From Rubrivivax sp. (GTDB lineage: Bacteria > Pseudomonadota > Gammaproteobacteria > Burkholderiales > Burkholderiaceae_C): a DNA stretch of 61,424 nt. The notes under the pieces are model-generated. The model had not been told where the DNA came from and did no database searches. It was given only the letters and a program-made list of their open reading frames with translations. This document shows, in pieces, positions 1-8,434 of the stretch. The position numbers and the translations under genes are program-made. The stretch is from assembly GCA_004210455.1 (NCBI GenBank), contig SEFA01000034.1, positions 1 to 61,424 of the forward strand, in the 5' to 3' direction. Position 1 is the stretch's first letter, and every line of letters begins with the position of its first letter.

Positions 1-740
1 GTCCCCGGCAAGCCCGGCGGCACGGCACCGCCGTCGGTGATCGACAGCAGCACCGCGATCAGCGCGATGCCGTCGGCGATGCAGTGATGCACGCGCGCGA
101 TGAGCGCGCTGCTGCCGTCGTAGTGTTCGATCAGGTGCAACTGCCAGAGCGGGCGGGCCGGGTCGAGCGGCTCCGCGGCCAGTTCGGCGAGGCGGTCCTG
201 CAGCGCGCCTTCGAGCGGTCGGCCGCGACGACGGTTCAAGGTTTCGGCCACAGCGTGCCGGGTGATGTCGACATCGGCGTCCTCGACCCACCAGGCGCTG
301 TCGCCGGCCTCCACGACGCGCTGTCTGAAGCGCGGGAACCGCAGCAGCCGTTCAGCGACGCGCGCGCGCAGGTCGTCAAGCGCGACGTGCGGCTTCAGCA
401 GCAGCACGCCGTGGATGATCATCCGGTTGGCTTCGGTATCCAGGCGCAGCCAGGCGGTGTCGACCTTGGACATCGGCTCGGCGCCCTTCGGCAGGCCGTC
501 AGGACGATCGAGGCTGCTCGCGCCCTTGCCGTTCTGCTTGCCGTTCTGTTTGCCGCTCCCGTTCCTGGCGGCATTGGCCCCTGTGTCTGCGGCGGGCGCA
601 CGCTTGGCGGGAGCCGCCGAAGATTTGGACGTGGCGCTCCGCAGGGGGGACGATCTGGACGCGGCGGGAGTGGGCAATGCGGTCTCCTGGACGGACGGGG
701 CGGACAACGACGCGAAGGACGAGGCGATGCAGCGGATCAT
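1..740 (-). CDS. WS/DGAT wax ester synthase/diacylglycerol acyltransferase, N-terminal part (runs off window)
   Basis: This family transfers acyl groups from acyl-CoA to fatty alcohols or diacylglycerol, making wax ester or triacylglycerol storage lipid. The frame is open from an ATG at 740 to the left edge, so about 246 residues are visible and the C-terminal half is missing. The catalytic motif HHCIADG (HHxxxDG pattern) is at residues 218-224, preceded by PLWQLHLIEHYDG. Two starts are possible: 740 gives a low-complexity Ala/Ser/Pro/Gly-rich extension of about 89 residues, while the ATG at 473 (MSKVDTAWLRL) puts the motif near residue 129, as expected for the family from AtfA. Neither has a convincing ribosome binding site. 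It is divergent from the acyl-CoA-binding protein gene, which fits a role in acyl-CoA use. Family is sure; start is not. Confidence 0.85.
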   Translation of the reverse strand, partial: MIRCIASSFASLSAPSVQETALPTPAASRSSPLRSATSKSSAAPAKRAPAADTGANAARNGSGKQNGKQNGKGASSLDRPDGLPKGAEPMSKVDTAWLRLDTEANRMIIHGVLLLKPHVALDDLRARVAERLLRFPRFRQRVVEAGDSAWWVEDADVDITRHAVAETLNRRRGRPLEGALQDRLAELAAEPLDPARPLWQLHLIEHYDGSSALIARVHHCIADGIALIAVLLSITDGGAVPPGLPG

Positions 741-857
741 CCGTCATCTAGAGAGGCGACCCCAGTCCGAACGTGGGGGTGGGGTGGGTAACATCGCGGC
801 CGTCCGTCCCGATTGTCGCCAACGGGACGCCCTGCTCACCGCCACGGGAGACACACC

Positions 858-1109
858 ATGAGCCTGAAGGACCAATTCGACGCCGCCGTCGCCGATTCCA
901 AGAATCTGCCCGAGCGCCCGGACAACCAGACGTTGCTGAAGCTGTACGCGCTGTTCAAGCAGGCGACCGCGGGCGATGTCGACGGCGACCGCCCCGGCAT
1001 GACGGACTTCGTCAACCGCGCCAAGTGGGACGCCTGGAAGACCCTCGAAGGCAAGACCAACGACGAGGCGATGCAGGACTACATCGATCTGGTCGAAGGC
1101 CTGAAGTAA
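858..1109 (+). CDS. Acyl-CoA-binding protein (ACBP)
   Basis: A small cytosolic protein of 83 residues that binds long-chain acyl-CoA esters and buffers or carries them. The length and the core LYALFKQATAGD followed by AKWDAWKTLEGKT match the four-helix ACBP family, including the Tyr, Lys and Trp residues that contact the CoA and acyl chain. The ATG at 858 is chosen because GGGAG at 846-850 sits 7 bp upstream; a longer in-frame extension adds unrelated residues. It is divergent from the WS/DGAT gene, suggesting that it supplies acyl-CoA for storage lipid synthesis, which is inference. A hairpin terminator follows. Confidence 0.93.
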   Translation: MSLKDQFDAAVADSKNLPERPDNQTLLKLYALFKQATAGDVDGDRPGMTDFVNRAKWDAWKTLEGKTNDEAMQDYIDLVEGLK

Positions 1110-1148
1110 GCCTTCAAATGCCGGCGCCCGCGCCGGTCAGACCATGAG

Positions 1149-1180
1149 GCCGCCTCGCAAGGGCGGCTTCGTCGTTTCCG
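1149..1180 (+). terminator. Rho-independent terminator after ACBP gene
   Basis: Stem GCCGCC/GGCGGC (1149-1154 and 1162-1167) with a 7-nt loop, followed by a T-rich tract TTCGTCGTTT. It lies 40 bp after the ACBP stop codon. Confidence 0.6.
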
Positions 1181-1227
1181 GGCGCTCTCTCGGATGATCG
1201 CTGTTCCCCTCCTCTGAGGGCGTCGCG

Positions 1228-2298
1228 TCACTGGCGCGCCAACGCCGCCCGGCGCTCTTCCTTCGGCAGCTTCGCCAGCCGCTGCACCTCGGCGTAGAAG
1301 CGCGGCCAGTCCGCGCCTTGCCGTTCGAAGAGCCGCACGAAGTCCGGCACCAGGTCCGTGTAGCTGCCCTGGATCGCCAGCGCGGGCGTGTTCAGGCCCA
1401 GCACCCAACGGTCGAAGCGCGTGTCGCCGTTCCAGCGGTCGCGCTTGATCGCCTCGTAGTCCGCCCTCAGCTTCGCGAAGGCCGCGGCCTTGCCGGCGCG
1501 CTTCTCGTCATCGCTCGCCGTGCTCCGGAACACGTCCTGCAACTGCTCCCGCGTCGACTTGAGCAAGACCTGGATCTCGTCCTGTCTGCGGCGCGATTGT
1601 TCGTCGTCGCGCAGCGCCTCGGGCCGGTCCTTCAGCCACCGCCCCACGCCGATCTGCTCGACGGCCGTCGCGAAACTCTCGTTGAACGCGGTGTCGTCGC
1701 TGGCGTACGCGACCTGATGGGCCAGTTCATGGAAGATCATCCGAGCCAGCTGCGCCTCTGGGTAGCGGATGAAGGTGTTCAGCAGCGGATCGCCGCCCAG
1801 CCAGTTGCTCCAGCCCAGCGACGAATACGCCGGCACGCCGTAGACGTAGGGCTCCAGCCCCTCCTGGCGGAGTTCCTGGGCCAGCTCGCGCGCCTCGTGC
1901 GGATCGAAATAGCCGCGGTACCCGGCGCAACCCATGATCGGATAACACCAGGTCTTGAGCTGCAGGCTCAGCTCCGGCGTCGCGACGACGTTCCACACCG
2001 CCGAGCCGCGCTTCAGATCGGCGTAGCGGCGGTAGCTGTCGTTGTCCGGCAGCTTCAGCTCCGACGAGGCGTAGTCGCGCAGGGACTTCGACAACTCCAG
2101 CTGCTTGCGCACGTCGGGATCGAGGTCCGGCTGACCCAGCCAGTCGTCGACCGGCTTGGCCGATCGCACCAGCGACAGATGGCCCGACAGCGACTGCCCG
2201 TAATAGGACAGCTGGGCGCAGCCGCCCAGCGCCGTCATCGCCAGCAGCAGCGGCGCGGCCAGCAGGATCAGGAGCAGCCGTCGTGCGCGCTTGGTCAT
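1228..2298 (-). CDS. Predicted aminopeptidase, lipoprotein (Aminopep/DUF2265 family)
   Basis: A 356-residue putative zinc peptidase anchored in the envelope. Residues 7-26 are a hydrophobic signal ending in a lipobox (LGGC, lipidated Cys27). The zinc motif HELAH is at 190-194, with NESFA (Glu207) downstream as the likely third ligand, and a conserved CYPIMGCAGYRGYF segment at 118-131 precedes it; this arrangement is typical of the family annotated as predicted aminopeptidase. The ATG at 2298 overlaps the stop of the upstream molybdopterin oxidoreductase as ATGA, so the two are translationally coupled, though no biochemical link between them is obvious. The substrate is unknown. A longer upstream in-frame start would lie inside the preceding gene and lacks the signal peptide, so it is rejected. 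Confidence 0.85.
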   Translation of the reverse strand: MTKRARRLLLILLAAPLLLAMTALGGCAQLSYYGQSLSGHLSLVRSAKPVDDWLGQPDLDPDVRKQLELSKSLRDYASSELKLPDNDSYRRYADLKRGSAVWNVVATPELSLQLKTWCYPIMGCAGYRGYFDPHEARELAQELRQEGLEPYVYGVPAYSSLGWSNWLGGDPLLNTFIRYPEAQLARMIFHELAHQVAYASDDTAFNESFATAVEQIGVGRWLKDRPEALRDDEQSRRRQDEIQVLLKSTREQLQDVFRSTASDDEKRAGKAAAFAKLRADYEAIKRDRWNGDTRFDRWVLGLNTPALAIQGSYTDLVPDFVRLFERQGADWPRFYAEVQRLAKLPKEERRAALARQ

Positions 2299-4382
2299 CC
2301 CGCCGACACCTCGACCAGGCAGTCGTAGAAGCACGGCGCGCGGCCCAGGTCGGTGAGCCGCTGGTGCGTGACCTCGTTGACGTTGCGCCCGTCCGCGCCC
2401 AGCTTGCGCCACCAGATGCCCAGGCCGTGGACGACGCCCTCCCGCGCCCGGGCGCTCACGTCCAGCCGGCAGGCGTAGCTGCCGCGATCGTTGAACACGC
2501 GCACCAGCTGGCCATCGGCAAGTCCTCGCGCGGCCGCGTCGCCGGCGCTCATCTCGAGCACCTGTTCGCCCTCGATGTCGCGCAGGCTCTTCACGTTCAC
2601 GAAGGTGCTGTTCAGATGATGGCGCGCCGGCGGCGAGATCATCGCCAGCGGATAACGCGCCGCCAGTGCCGGATCGCTCGTGCGGCTTTCGTAGTTGGGC
2701 ACGTAGTCCGCGCCGCGCGCATCGGCCTTGCCGGTCGCCGACGGGAAGCCGCCCTCGGCGAACGGGGCCTCCGCCAGCGGCAGCTTGAACCAGCCGCGTT
2801 CGCGCAGTTGCAGCAGATCGACGTCGTCGCGGAAGGCCTGACGCAGCAACGCCTCGTCGTCATCGTGGAAGGCGGCCTCGTCGAAGCCCATCGCCGCCGC
2901 CAGGTCCCGGAAGATCCGCGTGTTCGGACGCGCCTCGCCGACCGGCGCGATCGCCGGCTCGTTCAGCAGCACGTCCGTGTGGCCGTAGCTGGTATGGATG
3001 TCGAGGTGCTCCATCTGCGTCGTCGCCGGCAGCACGTAGTCGGCCAGGTCGGCCGTGTCCGTCATGAAGTGCTCCAGCACCACTGTCAGCAGATCCTCGC
3101 GCTGGAAGCCCGCCACCACCTTGGGCGACTCCGGCGCCACCGCGACCGGGTTGCTGTTGTAGACGATCAGCGCCTCGACCTTCGGGCCGAACGCGGGCGA
3201 GGCCTCGCGCAGCAGGTCGTCGCCGATGGTGCTCATGTTGATCGTCCGCGACGGCCGGCCGGCGCGCAGGTCCGGGCGCTCCAGCGCCGGGTTCTTGAAC
3301 GGCGCGAACCAGCCCGAACTCGACAGCAGCAGTCCCCCCGCCCGATGGCGCCAGGCGCCGGTCAGGCACGGCAGCAGCGCGATCAGGCGCACCGCGTTGC
3401 CGCCGCCGCGCACGCGCTGCATGCCGTAGTTCAGCCGGATCGCGGCCGGCGCCATCGTCCCGTAGTCCCGGGCCAGGCCGCGGACCTCGTCCGCGGTGAG
3501 CCCGCATTCGGCCGCCGTTCGTTCGGGCGTCCACGCGAGCGCGCGGTCGCGCAGTTCGTCCCAGCCGTCCACATGCCGGAAGAGGTAGTCGTGATCGAGC
3601 CAGTCGTTGGCGATCAGCTCGTGCATCAGCCCCAGCGCCAGCGCGCCGTCCGTGCCCGGCAGCAGCGCCAGGTGCTGATGGCACTTGTCGGCGGTTTCGG
3701 TCTTGCGCGGATCGATGCAGACCAGCTTCGCGCCTGCGCGCTTGGCCTGGTTCGCGAAGGTCCAGAAATGCAGGTTGGACGCGATCGAGTTGCTGCCCCA
3801 GATGACGATGAGCCGGGATTCCGCGAAGTGCGGCAGGTGCATGCCGACCTTGTGCCCGTAGGTGGCCGCCAGCCCCGCGCCGCCCGCCGACGCGCAGATC
3901 GTGCGGTCCAGGCAGGAGGCGCCCAGCCGGTTGAAGAAGCGCCCCGCCATGGCCTCGCCCTGCAGCATGCCCATCGTGCCCGCATAGCTGTAGGGCAGGA
4001 TCGCCTGCGGATCGCGCGCCGCGACGGCCTTCAGCCGGCCGGCGATCTCGGCGATCGCCTGGTCCCAGCCGATGCGCTCGAAGCGCGGCGGCTCGTGCTT
4101 GGCGCTGACGCGCTTGAGCGGGTGCAGCACCCGCTCCTCGTGATAGGTGCGTTCGGGGTACCGCGACACCTTCGTGCACAGCGCGCCGTGGGTGCTCGGA
4201 TGCTCGGGCTGGCCCTGGACCTTCACCACCTTGCCGTCCTCGACCGTGATGCGCAGCGCGCAGGTGTCCGGGCAATCGTGCGGACAGGCGCCCTTGACGA
4301 CACGCGTGCCGCGGTCGACGGCCAGCAACGGGAGGGCGTGTGGCGGGAGGTTCACGGCGGGTTCAGAGAGCACGGACGACAT
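2295..4382 (-). CDS. Molybdopterin-dependent oxidoreductase (DMSO reductase/formate dehydrogenase-like)
   Basis: A 695-residue protein of the bis-MGD molybdoenzyme superfamily. Near the N-terminus Cys33, Cys37, Cys41 and Cys69 (CPHDCPDTC then ALCTK) form the binding set for one 4Fe-4S cluster. The following segments, such as LIVIWGSNSIASNLHFW and the C-terminal domain with ISPPARHHLNSTFVN and GQLVRVFNDRG, are typical of the catalytic and molybdopterin dinucleotide-binding domains. There is no Tat signal, so a cytoplasmic enzyme is expected. No electron-transfer or membrane subunit lies next to it, so the substrate cannot be assigned. Its stop overlaps the lipoprotein aminopeptidase start. It is divergent from the periplasmic binding protein gene at 4567. 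Confidence 0.88.
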   Translation of the reverse strand: MSSVLSEPAVNLPPHALPLLAVDRGTRVVKGACPHDCPDTCALRITVEDGKVVKVQGQPEHPSTHGALCTKVSRYPERTYHEERVLHPLKRVSAKHEPPRFERIGWDQAIAEIAGRLKAVAARDPQAILPYSYAGTMGMLQGEAMAGRFFNRLGASCLDRTICASAGGAGLAATYGHKVGMHLPHFAESRLIVIWGSNSIASNLHFWTFANQAKRAGAKLVCIDPRKTETADKCHQHLALLPGTDGALALGLMHELIANDWLDHDYLFRHVDGWDELRDRALAWTPERTAAECGLTADEVRGLARDYGTMAPAAIRLNYGMQRVRGGGNAVRLIALLPCLTGAWRHRAGGLLLSSSGWFAPFKNPALERPDLRAGRPSRTINMSTIGDDLLREASPAFGPKVEALIVYNSNPVAVAPESPKVVAGFQREDLLTVVLEHFMTDTADLADYVLPATTQMEHLDIHTSYGHTDVLLNEPAIAPVGEARPNTRIFRDLAAAMGFDEAAFHDDDEALLRQAFRDDVDLLQLRERGWFKLPLAEAPFAEGGFPSATGKADARGADYVPNYESRTSDPALAARYPLAMISPPARHHLNSTFVNVKSLRDIEGEQVLEMSAGDAAARGLADGQLVRVFNDRGSYACRLDVSARAREGVVHGLGIWWRKLGADGRNVNEVTHQRLTDLGRAPCFYDCLVEVSAG

Positions 4383-4471
4383 GCGTCAACTATTGCACAG
4401 GCGCCACACCCTTGCGATTTCTTACCCGAGAGAGCGACAACGCTGGACACACGAACCGCTAAGCTCGCAGA

Positions 4472-4507
4472 CCAGGAGGCCGAAATAGGTCGTGTCGAGC
4501 CTCCTGG
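4472..4507. promoter_or_regulatory. Inverted repeat in the divergent spacer, possible operator
   Basis: The arms CCAGGAGGC (4472-4480) and GCCTCCTGG (4499-4507) are perfect 9-bp inverted copies with 18 bp between them. They lie between the divergent molybdopterin oxidoreductase and binding-protein genes, so they could be an operator or a leader hairpin. No regulator can be named. Confidence 0.3.
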
Positions 4508-4566
4508 CGCCGCTTGCCCTCCGGCGGACGCCACAATATCAATTCGTACCCCTCTGGGAGTCCCCT

Positions 4567-5700
4567 TTGGATCGCCGTCAACTTCTCGCCTCCGCCAGCG
4601 CCCTGGGCGCGCTCGCCACCCTGCCGATCCCGTCGGCCGTCCGCGCCCAAGGCAAACGCCTGGTGCTGGGCCAGTCGGTTCCGCTGACCGGCGCCGCGGC
4701 CCAGTTGGGCCTCCAGATGCAGGCCGGCGCCAAGCTGTTCTTCGACGCCCAGAACGCCGCAGGCGGCATCAACGGCACCATCATCGAACTGCGCACGCTG
4801 GACGACGGCTACGAGCCCGACCGCGCCAAGGCCAACACCGAGAAGCTGATCGCCGACGACGTGTTCGCGCTGTTCGGCTACGTCGGCACGCCGACCTCGC
4901 TGGCCGCGCTGCCGCTGGTCAACCAGGCCAAGATCCCCTTCGTCGCCCCGTTCACCGGCGCCGAAGCGCTGCGCGACCCGTTCAGCCCGTGGGTCTACCA
5001 CGTGCGGGCGTCGTACTACGACGAGACCGCCCTGATCGTGAAGCAGCTGACCCAGCTGGGCCTGATGCGCATCTCGGTCTTCCACCAGAACGACGCCTAC
5101 GGCAAGGCCGGCATGGACGGCGTGCTGCGCGCGATGAAGCCGCTGGCGCTGCAGCCGCAGGCCACCTCCACCGTCGAGCGCAACAGCGTCGACGTCGCCA
5201 AGGCGGTCAAGGATCTGGTGCAGAGCGGCTCGCCGCCCGAGGCCATCGTCATGATCAGCGCCTACAAGAGCTGCGCCGCCTTCATCCGCGCCGCGCGCAA
5301 GGCCGGCTACGGTGGCGTGTTCTACAACGTGTCCTTCGTCGGCACGCAGTCGCTGCTGGACGAGCTCGGCAAGGACGCGGTCGGCGTGGTCGTCAGCCAG
5401 GTCATGCCCTACCCGTTCGGCTCGCAGGTCGGCGTGGTCCACGACTACCAGCAGGCCGCCACCAAGGCCGGCCAGAAGTTCAACTACACCGCCATCGAGG
5501 GCTACATCGGCGCCAAGGTCATCAGCGAAGGCATCCGACGCATGACCCGCCCGACCCGCGACGGCCTGGTCGCGGCGCTCGACACGCTGTCGAACTACAA
5601 CGTCGGCGGCTTCAACGTGAACTTCCGTCCCAACAAGCATGTCGGCTCGACCTTCGTCGAGATGACGATGCTGACCAACGACGGTCGCGTGAAGCGCTGA
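4567..5700 (+). CDS. ABC transporter substrate-binding protein, branched-chain amino-acid (LivJ) type
   Basis: A periplasmic binding protein of about 377 residues in the Leu/Ile/Val-binding family. It begins (M)DRRQLLASASALGALATL, a signal with Tat-like RR and an AQ cleavage region near residue 26. The mature part has the family hallmarks GQSVPLTGAAAQLG, the FFDAQNAAGGINGT segment and a ligand-binding fold with FGYVGTPTSLAALPL. I place the start at TTG 4567 because TGGGAG at 4555-4560 is ideally spaced and the signal peptide then begins at residue 1; an upstream GTG at 4492 would add 25 unrelated residues. No permease or ATPase genes adjoin, so it is an orphan that probably docks on a transporter encoded elsewhere. 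Ligand unknown. Confidence 0.85.
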   Translation: MDRRQLLASASALGALATLPIPSAVRAQGKRLVLGQSVPLTGAAAQLGLQMQAGAKLFFDAQNAAGGINGTIIELRTLDDGYEPDRAKANTEKLIADDVFALFGYVGTPTSLAALPLVNQAKIPFVAPFTGAEALRDPFSPWVYHVRASYYDETALIVKQLTQLGLMRISVFHQNDAYGKAGMDGVLRAMKPLALQPQATSTVERNSVDVAKAVKDLVQSGSPPEAIVMISAYKSCAAFIRAARKAGYGGVFYNVSFVGTQSLLDELGKDAVGVVVSQVMPYPFGSQVGVVHDYQQAATKAGQKFNYTAIEGYIGAKVISEGIRRMTRPTRDGLVAALDTLSNYNVGGFNVNFRPNKHVGSTFVEMTMLTNDGRVKR

Positions 5701-5730
5701 CCGGCCCGCGGGTACACTGGTCCGACCACA

Positions 5731-5764
5731 GCGGCGCCGCCCTGAGCGGCGCCGCGGCCTTTCT
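5731..5764 (+). terminator. GC-rich hairpin terminator candidate
   Basis: Two copies of GCGGCGCCGC (5731-5740 and 5746-5755) form a strong stem-loop 30 bp after the binding-protein stop, followed by GGCCTTTCT. The T-tract is weak, so this is a probable rather than certain terminator. Confidence 0.45.
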
Positions 5765-5815
5765 GGCCCGCGGCAAGCCCGACGCGCTGTCGCGACGACA
5801 TCGGAGTGCCCGCAC

Positions 5816-7030
5816 ATGAAGCTGATCGAACCCATCCTGGCCGACGCCCCGGCCATCGCCAAGCTGCGACGCGACCTGCACGCGCATCCGGAGCTCTGCT
5901 TCCACGAGGACCGCACCGCCGACGTGGTGGCGAAAGCCCTGAGCGACTGGGGCATCGAGGTCCACCGCGGCCTGGGCAAGACCGGCGTGGTCGGCATCAT
6001 CAAAGGCCGCGACGGCGGCGCCAGCGGCCGCACGCTGGGCCTGCGCGCCGACATCGACGCGCTCCCGATCACGGAGCACAACACCTTCGCCCACGCCAGC
6101 AGGCACCCCGGCAAGATGCACGCGTGCGGCCACGACGGCCACACCGCGATGCTGCTGGCCGGCGCCAAGCACCTGGCGGCGCAGCGCGACTTCGACGGCA
6201 CCGTCTACGTCGTGTTCCAGCCGGCGGAGGAAGGCGGCGGCGGCGCCCGCGAAATGATCAAGGACGGCCTGTTCACGAAATTCCCGATGGAGGCCATGTT
6301 CGGCATCCACAACTGGCCGGGCATGGCGGCGGGGCAGTTCGCGCTCAAGAGCGGACCGGTCTTCGCGTCGAGCAACGAGTTCAAGGTCCGCATCAAGGGC
6401 AAGGGCGCGCACGGCGCGATGCCGCACCTGGGCACCGACCCGGTGGTCGTCGCGGCGCACCTGGTGCAGGCCTATCAGACCATCATCACCCGCAACAAGC
6501 GGCCCATCGATGCGGGCGTGATCTCGGTGACGATGATCCACGCCGGCGAGGCCACCAACGTCATCCCCGAGAGCTGCGAGCTGCAGGGCACGGTCCGCAC
6601 CTTCACGCTGGAGACGCTGGACCTGATCGAGCGCCGCATGAAGCAGATCACCGAGGCCACCGGCGTCGCCTTCGAGTGCGAGTGCGAGTTCTCCTTCCAC
6701 CGCAACTACCCGCCGACGATCAACCACCCCGCCGAGACCGAATTCGTCCGCGGCGTGCTGACCGAGATGCTGGGCGCGCCCAATGTGCAGGAGTTCGAGC
6801 CCACCATGGGGGCGGAGGACTTCAGCTACTACCTGCAATCGGTGCCGGGCTGCTACTTCCTCATCGGCAACGGCGACGGCAGCCACCGCGAGGGCGGCCA
6901 CGGCCTCGGGCCCTGCATGCTGCACAACCCGAGCTACGACTTCAACGACGAGCTGATCCCGCTGGGCGGTTCGATGTGGGCGCGCCTGGTCGACGCGTGG
7001 TTCAAGCAACCCCGGCCCGTCAAGGCCTGA
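5816..7030 (+). CDS. M20 family amidohydrolase (hippurate hydrolase/N-acyl amino acid deacylase type)
   Basis: A 404-residue cytosolic metallohydrolase that removes N-acyl groups from amino acids or related amides. The family signature blocks are all present: RRDLHAHPEL (18-27), LRADIDALPI (77-86), MHACGHDGHTAMLL (101-114, with metal-binding Cys104 and His106), FQPAEEGGGGAREM (134-147, catalytic Glu) and GAEDFSYYLQSVPGCYFLIG near the C-terminus. The inserted lid domain lies between the last two blocks. Length is normal. It follows the binding-protein gene by 115 bp with a hairpin between, so co-transcription is doubtful. The acyl substrate cannot be told from sequence; HipO-like or AbgA-like use is possible. 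Confidence 0.9.
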   Translation: MKLIEPILADAPAIAKLRRDLHAHPELCFHEDRTADVVAKALSDWGIEVHRGLGKTGVVGIIKGRDGGASGRTLGLRADIDALPITEHNTFAHASRHPGKMHACGHDGHTAMLLAGAKHLAAQRDFDGTVYVVFQPAEEGGGGAREMIKDGLFTKFPMEAMFGIHNWPGMAAGQFALKSGPVFASSNEFKVRIKGKGAHGAMPHLGTDPVVVAAHLVQAYQTIITRNKRPIDAGVISVTMIHAGEATNVIPESCELQGTVRTFTLETLDLIERRMKQITEATGVAFECECEFSFHRNYPPTINHPAETEFVRGVLTEMLGAPNVQEFEPTMGAEDFSYYLQSVPGCYFLIGNGDGSHREGGHGLGPCMLHNPSYDFNDELIPLGGSMWARLVDAWFKQPRPVKA

Positions 7031-7060
7031 GCGACGACCACCCTTGCCGCCGACCACGCC

Positions 7061-7120
7061 CAGCAGCCAACGTCCAGCAGCCAACGTCCAGCAGCCAACG
7101 TCCAGCAGCCAACGTCCAGC
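7061..7120. repeat. 14-bp direct tandem repeat, 4 copies
   Basis: CAGCAGCCAACGTC is repeated perfectly four times (7061-7116) with a partial fifth copy. The array fills the gap between the amidohydrolase and DUF1415 genes and takes the place of a normal ribosome binding site. The unit is not a multiple of three, so copy changes would shift any frame read through it. Confidence 0.9.
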
Positions 7121-7130
7121 CTACCGCCCG

Positions 7131-7730
7131 ATGACCAGCACGATCGCGCCCGACCAGGAAAAGACCGTTCTCGAAGACACCCACCGCTGGTTGCAGCGGG
7201 CGGTGATTGGCCTGAATCTCTGTCCTTTCGCCAAGAGCGTCGAGGTCAACCAGCGGCTGCGCACCGTGGTCAGCGCGGCGCGCACGCCGGAGGACCTGCT
7301 CAAGGACCTGGCGCATGAGCTGCTCGCGCTCAACCGCGAGGATCCGGAGGACACCGAAACCACGCTGATCGTCCATCCCTGGGTGCTGAACGACTTCCTG
7401 GACTTCAACGACTTCCTCGGCGCCGCCGATGCGCTGGTCGAGGACCTGGACCTGGACGGCGTGCTGCAGGTCGCCAGCTTCCACCCGGACTACCAGTTCG
7501 ACGGCACGGACGCGGACGACGTCGACAACTTCAGCAACCGTTCGCCCTACCCCACGCTGCACCTGCTGCGCGAGGAGAGCATCGAGCGCGCCGTCGAGAC
7601 CATGCCCGACACCGACGCGATCTACGAAGCCAACATCGAAACGCTGCGCCGCATCGGCCGCAAGGGCTGGGACGCGCTGGACGTCGAGGCCAAGCTGCCG
7701 CTGGCCCAGCGCACCACGCGCGAGGACTGA
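7131..7730 (+). CDS. DUF1415 family protein
   Basis: A 199-residue protein recognisable as DUF1415 from the N-terminal segment THRWLQRAVIGLNLCPFAK, the middle TTLIVHPWVLNDFLDFNDFL and the block VASFHPDYQFDGTDADDVDN followed by RSPYPTLHLLRE. The conserved Cys and His residues suggest a catalytic or metal site, but no function is established. The ATG at 7131 is used because upstream in-frame codons would lie in the tandem repeat. No clear ribosome binding site is visible, which is unusual. The gene stands alone between the repeat array and the isochorismatase-like gene. Confidence 0.85.
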   Translation: MTSTIAPDQEKTVLEDTHRWLQRAVIGLNLCPFAKSVEVNQRLRTVVSAARTPEDLLKDLAHELLALNREDPEDTETTLIVHPWVLNDFLDFNDFLGAADALVEDLDLDGVLQVASFHPDYQFDGTDADDVDNFSNRSPYPTLHLLREESIERAVETMPDTDAIYEANIETLRRIGRKGWDALDVEAKLPLAQRTTRED

Positions 7731-7825
7731 TGTCCTGATTTGACCGCGACTGGTCCGCCGGCGGCGCGACGGCAACGCCGGTCGGCGGCACGATGACTGC
7801 CATCAACCACCCGATGGAGTCCTCG

Positions 7826-8419
7826 ATGACCACCGCCTCGAACACCGCCGCCAACGCGGCCCCCACGACCGCCGTCCTGCTGATCGACGTCCAGGAATCC
7901 TTCCGCCATCGTCCCTACTGGGACGAGGCCACCTGGCCGGCCTTCCAGGAGCGCACCAACGCCCTGCTCGACGGCGCCGCCGCCCGCGGGCTGCCGATCA
8001 TCCGCGTCCTCCACAGCGACGGCCCGGAGACGGCGGACAACCCCTTCTCGCTGGTCAGCGGCCACGTCCGCCCGCTGGATGGCTTGGCCCAGGTCCCCAT
8101 CGCCGCCGAGTTCCTCAAGCGCCGCCACAGCGCGCTGGTCGGCACCGGCCTGTCGATCTGGCTCACCGAGCACGGCATCCGCCGCCTGATCGTCGCCGGC
8201 ATCCGCACCGAGCAGTGCTGCGAGACCACCACCCGCCACGCCAGCGACGAGGGCTGGACCGTCGACTACGTGACCGAGGCGACGCACACCTTCCCGATCC
8301 CGCACACCAGCGGCGTCGTGGTCTCCGTCGACGACCTCAAGCTGCGCACCGAGGTGGCCCTGCAAGGCCGCTTCGCCGACATCGTGACCGTCGAGCAGGC
8401 GCTGGCCCGCGCCGGCTGA
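7826..8419 (+). CDS. Isochorismatase-family cysteine hydrolase
   Basis: A 197-residue cytosolic hydrolase with the cysteine-hydrolase fold. The catalytic triad is visible: Asp in AVLLIDVQESF (residue 21), Lys in FLKRRHSALVGT, and Cys in GIRTEQCCETTTRHA. I choose ATG 7826 because GGAG at 7816-7819 is spaced 6 bp; ATGs at 7793 and 7814 are in frame but less well supported. The substrate could be an amide, a ureido compound or isochorismate; nothing nearby decides this. A GlxA-type regulator starts 15 bp after the stop on the same strand, a pairing often seen when the regulator controls the hydrolase. Confidence 0.87.
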   Translation: MTTASNTAANAAPTTAVLLIDVQESFRHRPYWDEATWPAFQERTNALLDGAAARGLPIIRVLHSDGPETADNPFSLVSGHVRPLDGLAQVPIAAEFLKRRHSALVGTGLSIWLTEHGIRRLIVAGIRTEQCCETTTRHASDEGWTVDYVTEATHTFPIPHTSGVVVSVDDLKLRTEVALQGRFADIVTVEQALARAG

Positions 8420-8434
8420 GCGCATACTGCGTCG

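Noticed and set aside
2283-5819. A 1178-codon plus-strand frame across the molybdopterin oxidoreductase region
   Set aside because: It is antisense to a clear molybdoenzyme and runs on through the binding-protein gene; composition is Arg/Ala-rich as expected of a shadow frame in GC-rich DNA.
7061-7120. CRISPR array
   Set aside because: The units are directly adjacent 14-mers without spacers.
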